Positions 1 through 5,306 of a DNA stretch of 5,306 nucleotides are shown in pieces. The position numbers and the translations under genes are program-made. The notes below the pieces were generated by a model. It made no database searches. It saw only the letters and a program-made list of their open reading frames with translations, and was not told the DNA's origin. Source of the DNA: DASRRB01 sp036732755. Its GTDB lineage: Bacteria; Planctomycetota; B15-G4; SIAN01. The stretch spans positions 1-5,306 of the forward strand of contig DAINBU010000204.1 in NCBI GenBank assembly GCA_036732755.1, written 5' to 3'. Each line of letters starts with the position of its first letter. The first letter of the stretch is position 1.

Positions 1-1143
1 GACGCGTGCTGGCTCGAACAGCCGGCCGACACGGCGCGCACGCGCGTCGACGACGCGGCGCTCGCGCCCGAAGGCGCGGCGGCGACGCTGCGCGACGAGG
101 GGCGCTTCACCCCCGCGAGCGACAACGTCGGCTGGATCCTGCCGTGGGGCGACGGCAACGCGCCGGCGGCGCTGCTCGACCTGCTGGCGAACGACGCGGG
201 CGCGCGCATGGTCCCGCGCGCCTTCTCGACCGCGACGCGCGCCTTCGCGCCGGGCGCGATCCTCGTCCCGCGCCGGCTCGGCGACAAGAACCGCGAGCGC
301 CGCCTCGAGGAGCTGCTGTCCGAGGTCGCCGGCGAGCGTTCGGTCGAGTTCACGCCGATCGCGAGCTTCAAGTCGGCGTCCGGCATCGACCTCGGCTCCG
401 AGCGGGTGGTCGCGCTGAAACCCCCGCGCATCGTCGTCGTCGCCTCCGACGGCGCCGGCTTCGGCGAGCTGCGCTTCCTGCTCGAGCGCGACCTCGAGGT
501 CCCCTTCACGTGCGTGCCGCCCGACCGCCTCGGCCAGCTCAAGGCGCGCGACCACAATCTCGTCGTGATCCCCGACGACGCGCGCGGGCTCGAGCCGGCC
601 AAGGGGGCGCTCGAACAGTTCCTGCGCACGGGCGGTACGGTCGTCGCGTTCGGGAGCTCCGCCCTCTTCTTCACCAAGGAGCGGTCGGGGCTGACCGACG
701 TCACCGCGAAGCTCGACGACGACGCGGCGAAGGAGCAGGAGAAGAAGGCGGCGGAGAAGAAGAAGGTGTGGCGCAAGGCGGCGCAGAACGAGCGCGAGGC
801 GACGCTCGAGCAGATGCCGGGCGCGCTCTTCGAGGTCGAGCTCGACCCCGACCATCCGCTCGCGTTCGGCCTGCCGCCGCGCATCCCGCTGCTCGCGACC
901 GGGGGCGACGGCTTCAAGCTCCACGGCGGCGGGACGAAGGTCGGCCGCTTCGTCCAGGGCGGCCGCGTGTCGGGCTTCTCGGGCGAGGAGGCGGCGAAGG
1001 ACCTGGGTGGGCAGTTCTGGCTGGTCGAGGCGCGGGTCGGAACGGGGCGGGCGCTGCTCTTCAGCGAGAGCCCGACGTTCCGCCTCGGCTTCCGCGGGCC
1101 GATGCGCGTCTTGATGAACGCGCTCGCCTTCTACAGTCGCTGA
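1..1143 (+). CDS. C-terminal part of a putative M14-family zinc carboxypeptidase-like protein (5' end outside window)
   Basis: The frame is open from base 1 to the TGA at 1141-1143 (380 residues), so this is the C-terminal portion of a longer gene. No membrane segment is visible. The tail resembles the C-terminal region of large bacterial M14 metallopeptidases. It has a Trp-Ile-Leu-Pro segment near residues 49-52 and a Rossmann-like beta strand (IVVVASDG, about 144-151) that opens a class-I glutamine-amidotransferase-like domain. A second strand reads NLVVIPDD (187-194), followed by a GGTVVAFGS strand-turn (211-219). Later come an MPGALF segment (272-277), a DPDHPLAFGLP motif (about 283-293) and a closing segment (FSESPTFRLGFRGPMRVLMNAL). 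A Lys/Glu/Ala-rich helical insertion lies at about 237-268. The M14 zinc ligands (HxxE...H) would be upstream and cannot be checked, so peptidase activity is inferred from family resemblance only. An in-frame ATG at 208 is probably an internal Met, because good family-like sequence precedes it. hflK follows after 16 bases, probably in one transcript. Confidence 0.65.
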   Translation, partial: DACWLEQPADTARTRVDDAALAPEGAAATLRDEGRFTPASDNVGWILPWGDGNAPAALLDLLANDAGARMVPRAFSTATRAFAPGAILVPRRLGDKNRERRLEELLSEVAGERSVEFTPIASFKSASGIDLGSERVVALKPPRIVVVASDGAGFGELRFLLERDLEVPFTCVPPDRLGQLKARDHNLVVIPDDARGLEPAKGALEQFLRTGGTVVAFGSSALFFTKERSGLTDVTAKLDDDAAKEQEKKAAEKKKVWRKAAQNEREATLEQMPGALFEVELDPDHPLAFGLPPRIPLLATGGDGFKLHGGGTKVGRFVQGGRVSGFSGEEAAKDLGGQFWLVEARVGTGRALLFSESPTFRLGFRGPMRVLMNALAFYSR

Positions 1144-1148
1144 CGGAC

Positions 1149-1157
1149 GGGGAGGAG
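1149..1157 (+). promoter_or_regulatory. Ribosome binding site of hflK
   Basis: The purine-rich GGGGAGGAG lies just before the ATG at 1160 and contains a full GGAGG core at 1151-1155, four bases from the start codon. It is the strongest Shine-Dalgarno match that I see in the window. It fixes the hflK start and fits within the 16-base gap after the upstream stop codon. Confidence 0.8.
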
Positions 1158-1159
1158 CG

Positions 1160-2161
1160 ATGGCACGCATCACGATTCTGGGACGGGACGGGTCGCGGCA
1201 GTTGCCGGGCGCGCGCTGGATCGCGCCGGTGCTGGTCGCCGCGACGGGGCTCGTCCTCGCGCTCACGAGCTGGTTCCAGATCGAGTCCGACGCGGTCGGC
1301 GTGGTGACCCGGCTGGGGAAGTTCGTCCGGATCGTCGAGCCGGGGCTGCACTGGAAGGCGCCGCTCGGCGTCGAGCGCGTCGACGAGGTCGCGGTCAAGC
1401 ACGTGAACAAGGCCGAGTTCGGCTTCCGGACCGCGGCGTCCCGCGCTCCACGCACGCGCTACGACGAGCGCAGCTTCCCCGACGAGAGCCTGCTGCTCAC
1501 CGGCGACCTCAACGCCGCCGACGTCGAGTGGATCGTGCAGTACCGCATCAGCGACCCGAAGAACTACCTCTTCCGCGTGCGCGACCCCGAGAACACGCTG
1601 CGCGACCTCGCCCGCGCGGTCATGAGCTCCGTGGTCGGCGACCACAGCGTCCTCGAGGTGCTGACCGAGGGGCGGCGCAGCGTGAACGAGGAGACCCACG
1701 CCGAGCTGCAGAAGCTGGTCGACCTCTACGAGATGGGGATGACCATCGAGACGGTGCAGCTCCAGAACGTGCTGCCGCCCGACAAGGTGCGCGCCTCTTT
1801 CAACGACGTGAACCAGGCCGAGCAGGAGCGCTCCCGCACCGAGAACGAGGCGTGGCAGGAGTACAACAAGACCATCCCGCTCGCCGAGGGCGAGGCGCTC
1901 AAGGTCAAGCAGCAGGCCGAGGGCTACGCCATCGACCGCGTGAACCGGGCGAGCGGCGAGACGGCGCGCTTCCTCGCGCTGCTCGCCGAGTACAAGAAGT
2001 CGCCCGAGGTGATGCGCCGGCGGCTCTGGCTCGAGATGGTGGCGCGCGTCCTGCCGGCGTTCGGCCGCAAGGTGGTGATCGACGACGACGTGAAGGGGGT
2101 GCTGCCGCTCTTCGGCGACGTGCTCGAGCTGCCGGCGGCGCCGGCGGGGGGGCGCAAGTGA
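1160..2161 (+). CDS. hflK: HflK, SPFH/band 7 membrane protein of the FtsH-modulating HflKC complex
   Basis: This is a 333-residue protein. A short basic N-terminus precedes one transmembrane anchor (about 20-39), which is followed by the typical HflK entry into the SPFH domain (VGVVTRLGKFVRIVEPGLHWKAP, split by family-typical Gly/Pro). The middle contains LTGDLNAADVEWIVQYRISDPKNYLF, and the helical arm includes VLPPDKVRASFNDVNQAEQER. The C-terminal part (EGEALKVKQQAEGYAIDRVNRASGE, then a segment with KSPEVMRRRLWLEMV) is also HflK-like. In characterised bacteria HflK and HflC alternate in a cage that encloses FtsH hexamers and limits their access to membrane substrates. The E. coli protein has about 420 residues; this one lacks the Gly/Pro-rich N-terminal extension and has only a short tail after the conserved VLPLFGDV. 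The start is set by a strong RBS. The stop overlaps the hflC start by four bases, which implies translational coupling. No ftsH is present in the window. Confidence 0.93.
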   Translation: MARITILGRDGSRQLPGARWIAPVLVAATGLVLALTSWFQIESDAVGVVTRLGKFVRIVEPGLHWKAPLGVERVDEVAVKHVNKAEFGFRTAASRAPRTRYDERSFPDESLLLTGDLNAADVEWIVQYRISDPKNYLFRVRDPENTLRDLARAVMSSVVGDHSVLEVLTEGRRSVNEETHAELQKLVDLYEMGMTIETVQLQNVLPPDKVRASFNDVNQAEQERSRTENEAWQEYNKTIPLAEGEALKVKQQAEGYAIDRVNRASGETARFLALLAEYKKSPEVMRRRLWLEMVARVLPAFGRKVVIDDDVKGVLPLFGDVLELPAAPAGGRK

Positions 2162-3123
2162 GGGCGGGCTGGATCGCGCTCGGGCTGCTCGCGCTGGCCG
2201 GGCTGCTGGCCGGGTCGGGCTGCTTCTACACGCTCGCCGAGACCGAGCAGGCGATCGTCACCGAGTTCGGCCGGCCGGTCGGCGCGCCGGTCGTGCACGC
2301 CGGGCTCCACTTCAAGAAGCCGTTCGTGCAGGACGTGCGCCGCTTCGAGAAGCGCGTCCTGCGCTGGGACGGCGAGCCGCGCGAGATCTCGACGCGCGAG
2401 AAGAAGTTCATCTTCATCGACACGATGGCGCGCTGGCGCATCGCCGACCCGCTCGCGTTCCTGCAGTCGGTCGGCAACCTGGAGAACGCGCAGCAGCGGC
2501 TCGACAACATCATCGACGGCGTCGTGAAGGACACCATCAGCTCGACCGCGCTGATCGACGTGGTGCGCGCGAGCACCCGCCCGATGGCCGACGACGCCGA
2601 CGCCGCGAGCGGCGGCGCGACGTCGCTGGCGGACGCCACGACCACGGTGACGATCGGCCGCCCGCGCCTCCTGCTGCAGATCACGACCGAGGCGGCGAAG
2701 CGGCTCACGTCGCTCGGCATCGAGCTGCTCGACGTGCGCATCACGCGGCTCAACTTCGTCGACAAGGTGCTCGAGGACGTCTACCGCCGCATGATCAGCG
2801 AGCGGCAGCGCATCGCGGAGCGTTTCCGCTCCGAGGGGCAGGGCGAGCGCGCGCGCATCCTCGGCCAGCTCGAGAAGGAGCAGAAGCGCATCTCCTCCGA
2901 GGCGTACCGCGACGCGGAGCTGACGCGCGGCGAGGCCGACGCGACCGCCGCGCGCACCTACGCCGAGGCGTACGCGCAGGACCCCGACTTCTACGCCTTC
3001 GTGAAGTCGCTCGAGACGCTCGAGGCGGTCGCCGACCGCTCGACGACGGCCGTGCTCTCGACGAAGGGGGAGCTGCTGCGCCTGCTCGAGGAGTCGGGGG
3101 CGCCGCGCAAGGCCGGCCAGTGA
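2158..3123 (+). CDS. hflC: HflC, SPFH/band 7 partner of HflK
   Basis: This 321-residue protein starts at a GTG that shares GTGA with the hflK stop. The frame is open much further upstream, but that part is an Arg/Ala-rich shadow of hflK. Residues 5-22 form the membrane anchor. The HflC signature AETEQAIVTEFGRPV follows at about 27-41, with GLHFKKPFVQDV near 50. The region IDTMARWRIADPLAFLQ belongs to the SPFH domain. A low-complexity Ala/Asp/Ser/Thr stretch at about 141-163 matches the variable loop found at this position in HflC of E. coli. It is followed by LGIELLDVRITRLNFVDKV and a charged coiled-coil arm (about 205-265). The conserved DPDFYAFVKSLETLE ends the arm, with FYAF at 278-281. 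Length is close to E. coli HflC (334). It acts with HflK on the periplasmic face of the inner membrane around FtsH. A G-run (2146-2152) is the only RBS-like sequence, so coupling to hflK is likely. A Cys at residue 22 follows the anchor but lacks a good lipobox. Confidence 0.93.
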   Translation: MRAGWIALGLLALAGLLAGSGCFYTLAETEQAIVTEFGRPVGAPVVHAGLHFKKPFVQDVRRFEKRVLRWDGEPREISTREKKFIFIDTMARWRIADPLAFLQSVGNLENAQQRLDNIIDGVVKDTISSTALIDVVRASTRPMADDADAASGGATSLADATTTVTIGRPRLLLQITTEAAKRLTSLGIELLDVRITRLNFVDKVLEDVYRRMISERQRIAERFRSEGQGERARILGQLEKEQKRISSEAYRDAELTRGEADATAARTYAEAYAQDPDFYAFVKSLETLEAVADRSTTAVLSTKGELLRLLEESGAPRKAGQ

Positions 3124-3134
3124 GCGGCGCTCAC
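3120..3134. terminator. Perfect short inverted repeat spanning the convergent hflC/CDF stop codons
   Basis: GTGAGC (3120-3125) and GCTCAC (3129-3134) are exact reverse complements around a 3-base GGC loop. The left arm contains the hflC TGA (3121-3123) and the right arm contains the TGA of the minus-strand gene (3133-3131). The hairpin would form in transcripts from both directions. A palindromic GGCCGGCC (3111-3118) lies directly beside it. There is no T-run on either side, so intrinsic termination is unproven. The symmetry may serve as a bidirectional 3' end or may be chance in GC-rich DNA. Confidence 0.3.
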
Positions 3135-3994
3135 GTCCCGTCCTTCCCCTCGCCCGTGTCGATGTGGACGAACGCCTCGCCGACGCGCGGGTCGGCCTCG
3201 AGCGCGCGCTGGACGTCGACGCCGATGTCGTGGCTCTCCGCCGAGGAGCTCCCGGCCGCGACCAGCAGGTTGACCTGCACGTGGAGCACGCTGCCGACGT
3301 AGTGGGCGCGCAGCAGCGGGACGCTCTTCACGCCGCGCACCGCGGCCGCCTTGGCGCGCAGTTCCGCGCGCACCTCCGCGGGCGGGGCCTCGCCCATCAG
3401 GTAGCGCAGGCTCACGCGCGCCAGCCCCCAGCCGTTGCGGCCGATCGACGCCGCGATCGGCAGCGCGAGCAGCGCGTCGGCGCGCGCCCAGCCCGCCCCG
3501 ACCAGCGCGATGCCGAGCAGCGAGCTGCCGCAGGTCAGCACGTCGTTCCAGGTGTCGATGCGAATGGCGTCGACCGCCTGGCTCGCGGCGGCGGCGCGCC
3601 GCCGCAGCAGCGCGAAGAGCAGCACGAGTTTGCTCGCGAACTTCGCGGCGAGCACGCCCACCACGGCGGCGTCGACGCGCGGCGCGGCGTCGACGAGCAG
3701 CGCCGCGACCGCCGAGCGCGCCACCTCGACCGCGAGCACCGCCGCGAGCACCGCGGTCACGAGCGCGCCGATCGGCTCGGCGCGCTGGTGGCCGAAGGGG
3801 TGGTTCTCGTCGCTCGGCTGGGCGGCGACGCGCACCGTCACCACCAGGACCACGCCGACCGCGATGTCGAAGAGCGAGTCGGCCGCCTGCGCCAGCACGA
3901 TCTGGCTGCCGGAGAGCCAGCCGACCACGAGGTGCGCCGCACAGAGCGCGACGTTGAGCGCGAGCGTGGTCGCGACGACGCGGAGCGAGGTCAA
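3131..3994 (-). CDS. Cation diffusion facilitator (CDF) family divalent metal exporter, Mn/Fe-like metal site
   Basis: This is a 287-residue inner-membrane metal/proton antiporter of the CDF family. Hydrophobic segments fit six TM helices before about residue 185. TM2 has AQAADSLFDIAVG with D39 and D43. The TM2-TM3 loop has the family hallmark HPFGHQRAEPIGAL (65-78). TM5 has DAIRIDTWNDVLTCGSSLL with D147 and D151, and TM6 is followed by YLMGEAPP. The rest is the cytoplasmic dimerisation domain, ending in VGEAFVHIDTGEG. YiiP/FieF has D45, D49, H153 and D157 at these positions; here the TM5 His is replaced by Asp, as in DxxxD/DxxxD Mn-type CDFs, so Mn(II) (or Fe(II)) is a better guess than Zn(II). 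The chosen start is TTG at 3994, which overlaps the upstream stop as TTGA. No good RBS is seen, and the next in-frame start candidate (a GTG at about codon 23) falls inside TM1. The frame is open further upstream, but only as a shadow of the previous gene. Confidence 0.88.
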   Translation of the reverse strand: MTSLRVVATTLALNVALCAAHLVVGWLSGSQIVLAQAADSLFDIAVGVVLVVTVRVAAQPSDENHPFGHQRAEPIGALVTAVLAAVLAVEVARSAVAALLVDAAPRVDAAVVGVLAAKFASKLVLLFALLRRRAAAASQAVDAIRIDTWNDVLTCGSSLLGIALVGAGWARADALLALPIAASIGRNGWGLARVSLRYLMGEAPPAEVRAELRAKAAAVRGVKSVPLLRAHYVGSVLHVQVNLLVAAGSSSAESHDIGVDVQRALEADPRVGEAFVHIDTGEGKDGT

Positions 3995-4479
3995 CGGAGG
4001 TTGAGCCGCGCGGTGTCGACGTAGTGCTGCGCGTGGAGGCGCAGGCCGGCCGCCTCCTCGTCGGTCACCTGGCGCACGATCTTCCCCGGCATGCCGATCA
4101 CGACGCTGCGGTCGGGGATGGTGCGCCCCTCGGGCACGAGCGCGCCCGCGCCGATGATGCACTCCTTCCCGATGTGGCTGTGGGCCAGCAGGATCGCCCC
4201 CATGCCGACCAGCGTCCCGCTGCCGAGCGTCCGCATGTGCAGCATCGCGCGGTGGCCGACGGTCACGCAGTCGCCGATCTCGACCGGCTCGTCGGTCTCG
4301 GGGTGGACCACCGTGAGGTCCTGGATGTTGGTGGTCGCCCCGATCGTGATCGACGCGACGTCGCCGCGCACGACGCAGCCGTACCAGATGCTCGACTCGC
4401 GGCCGATCCTCACGTCGTGGATCACGGCGGCGTTGGTCGCGACGAAGTAGCCGCCGCGGTCCTCGAGTCGGAAGTCCAT
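3991..4479 (-). CDS. Gamma-carbonic-anhydrase-like left-handed beta-helix protein (YrdA/PaaY/CaiE type)
   Basis: This 162-residue protein consists of hexapeptide repeats of the left-handed beta-helix type (VIHDVRIGRESSIWYGCVVRGD, then further turns), with a C-terminal helix after GMPGKIVRQVTDEEAAGL. The three expected zinc ligands are present: His59 in NIQDLTVVH, and His76 and His81 in GHRAMLH. Such proteins form trimers with metal ions bound between subunits. Some members are active carbonic anhydrases, while others (PaaY, CaiE) act as thioesterases or have no assigned activity. The acidic proton-shuttle loop of archaeal Cam is not evident, as is usual in the short CamH/YrdA class. The start chosen is ATG at 4479, with GGAG six bases upstream. 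An in-frame ATG at 4515 overlaps the preceding stop as ATGA and would add 12 residues (MSGAPPRPLETR), but it has no real RBS. The gene sits between a CPBP protease and the CDF transporter in one co-directional cluster. Confidence 0.88.
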   Translation of the reverse strand: MDFRLEDRGGYFVATNAAVIHDVRIGRESSIWYGCVVRGDVASITIGATTNIQDLTVVHPETDEPVEIGDCVTVGHRAMLHMRTLGSGTLVGMGAILLAHSHIGKECIIGAGALVPEGRTIPDRSVVIGMPGKIVRQVTDEEAAGLRLHAQHYVDTARLNLR

Positions 4480-4484
4480 GCGGG

Positions 4485-4489
4485 TCTCC
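4485..4489 (-). promoter_or_regulatory. Ribosome binding site favouring the ATG at 4479
   Basis: On the minus strand GGAGA occupies this position, and its GGAG core lies six bases before the ATG at 4479. This is the main reason for preferring that start over the ATG at 4515, whose upstream sequence is a C-run followed by GGG. Confidence 0.55.
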
Positions 4490-4511
4490 AGCGGTCGCGG
4501 CGGCGCGCCGC

Positions 4512-5288
4512 TCATCCCGGGGGGTGCGTGATCAGCAGCAGCGTCAGCCCATTGTGCACGACGTGGAAGCAGATCGGAGCGGCGATCGAGCGCGTGCGCG
4601 CCATGAGCCACGCCAGGGCGGCGCCGAGGACGAAGACGGTCGAGAAGCCGCCGTTGTGGAAGGCGCAGAAGAGCGCGGCGTCGAGCGCGACCGCGACGCC
4701 GGCCGGCACGACCGCGAGCAGCCAGCGCAGCAGCACGCCGCGGAACACCATCTCCTCGTAGAGCGGCCCGGCGAGGGCGAGGCAGGCGACCACCCACGGA
4801 TCGCGCAGGAGCCCGGGCTGGCTCGCGAGCGCGAGCACGAGTGACTGCTCCTGCGGCGTCCGGCGCAGCAGCTCGCAGACGCCGCTCTCGAGCGCCGTCG
4901 CGCCGAACTGGACCGGGAACCACGCGACGTAGAACGCGAGCGCCCCGAGCAGCGTCGCGCCGAGCCGGCGCGCCGTGAAGCCGAGGTCGGCGAGTCCGTC
5001 CCCGAAGCGGAGCGTCCAGACCCATAGGAAGGCAGCGATCGCGAGGGCGACCCATCCGATCTGGAGCACCTGCGGCCGCACCGGCAGCGGCGCTCCCGAC
5101 TTCCGATCGAGGCCGAGCGCCGCCGTGCTCACGAGCGCCGCGCCGAAGAAGACGACGACCAGCAGCAGCGGCAGCTCGAACCGGAACGAACGCAACAGCT
5201 CGCGCGCGAGGCGCCGGCGGAATCGCAACAGCCGGTCGGGGAGCGGCGCGCCGGACGCCGGCGGATCGGACAACGCAACCAGCACCAC
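4512..5288 (-). CDS. CPBP (CAAX protease / bacteriocin-processing) family intramembrane glutamic protease
   Basis: This is a multi-pass membrane protein of about 258 residues. All three hallmark motifs of the CPBP/ABI family are present: E178-E179-xxx-R183 (YEEMVFRG), F207xxxH211 (FCAFH) and H242xxxN246 (HVVHN). The paired Glu and the two His form the active site in this fold (Rce1-type). Hydrophobic helices lie at about 39-60, 74-93, 109-130, 165-176, 185-210 and 217-230, after a basic, probably cytoplasmic N-terminus (RFRRRLARELLRSFRF, about 22-37). Family members include prenyl-protein endopeptidases, bacteriocin-immunity and processing proteins, and sorting proteases for C-terminal anchor signals, so the substrate cannot be named. 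The start is uncertain. GTG at 5288 is used here; a GTG at 5285 and a TTG at 5273 are alternatives. The frame stays open to the window edge, although the bases beyond 5290 are AT-rich and look non-coding. Its stop overlaps a possible ATGA start of the downstream gene. Confidence 0.88.
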   Translation of the reverse strand: MVLVALSDPPASGAPLPDRLLRFRRRLARELLRSFRFELPLLLVVVFFGAALVSTAALGLDRKSGAPLPVRPQVLQIGWVALAIAAFLWVWTLRFGDGLADLGFTARRLGATLLGALAFYVAWFPVQFGATALESGVCELLRRTPQEQSLVLALASQPGLLRDPWVVACLALAGPLYEEMVFRGVLLRWLLAVVPAGVAVALDAALFCAFHNGGFSTVFVLGAALAWLMARTRSIAAPICFHVVHNGLTLLLITHPPG

Positions 5289-5306
5289 CGCATCAAAAGC
5301 AAAAAC

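Noticed and set aside
6..1307. Long plus-strand open frame of 433 codons in another frame over the M14-like gene
   Set aside because: Its translation is Arg/Ala/Gly-rich low-complexity sequence, as expected for an off-frame reading of GC-rich coding DNA. It also runs through the hflK start and RBS.
1528..2157. Apparent N-terminal extension of HflC by 210 residues
   Set aside because: It is in frame with hflC but composed of Arg/Ala/Glu shadow sequence over hflK. HflC homology begins at the GTG at 2158.
2587..2645. Ala/Asp/Ser/Thr-rich stretch in HflC as a possible insertion or repeat
   Set aside because: E. coli HflC has a comparable variable, small-residue loop at the same position, so it is a family feature and not an acquired element.
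2226..2765. Antisense open frame of 179 codons within hflC
   Set aside because: It is Ser/Arg-rich with no recognisable domain, and it lies wholly opposite a well-supported gene.
3164..4024. Plus-strand open frame of 286 codons opposite the CDF gene
   Set aside because: The composition is almost only Arg, Ala, Asp, Gln and His with no hydrophobic core. The minus strand carries all the CDF motifs.
3131..4515. Possible new multi-gene system built from the protease, gamma-CA and CDF genes
   Set aside because: Each gene is a common family member with intact standard motifs and no shared pathway is evident. Co-orientation and overlaps alone are ordinary in compact high-GC genomes.
4024..4761. 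Plus-strand open frame of 245 codons opposite the gamma-CA and CPBP genes
   Set aside because: It is a shadow with Asp/Arg/His/Ala bias that crosses the boundary between two real genes.
4515..5055. N-terminal extension of the gamma-CA frame into the protease gene
   Set aside because: The added sequence is Arg-rich off-frame translation of the protease. Hexapeptide-repeat homology begins only near 4479.

Overview
The window is very GC-rich (well above two thirds G+C by eye) and is almost completely filled with protein-coding sequence. Nearly every codon ends in G or C. It reads as chromosome of a high-GC Gram-negative bacterium. HflK/HflC favours a proteobacterial-type or related didermic lineage such as Myxococcota, Desulfobacterota or an uncultured relative, but the phylum cannot be settled from this sequence. 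I see no mobile elements, tRNA, rRNA, CRISPR arrays or phage genes, and no stretch longer than 300 bases without a gene.

The plus-strand half (1-3123) holds three genes in a tight row. First is the C-terminal part of a protein that resembles the large M14 zinc-carboxypeptidase family with a glutamine-amidotransferase-like tail; its start and any catalytic domain lie outside the window. Sixteen bases later comes hflK, and hflC follows with a 4-base GTGA overlap. HflK and HflC are membrane-anchored SPFH/band 7 proteins that in characterised bacteria form a large hetero-oligomeric cage around the FtsH AAA+ protease and modulate membrane-protein turnover.

The minus-strand half (3131 to about 5288) is a second compact cluster, read from right to left. 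It holds a CPBP (CAAX/Abi-type) intramembrane protease, a left-handed beta-helix gamma-carbonic-anhydrase-like protein, and a cation diffusion facilitator. The last two overlap by 4 bases. The facilitator carries Asp-xxx-Asp in both metal-site helices, a pattern associated with Mn(II)-type members.

The two clusters converge at 3124-3130. Only 7 bases separate the stop codons, and both stops lie within one short perfect inverted repeat. Overall this is a conventional membrane-homeostasis and housekeeping region. The points worth a second look are the metal-site variant, the convergent junction, several ambiguous starts and the company hflKC keeps. I do not see a convincing new system.
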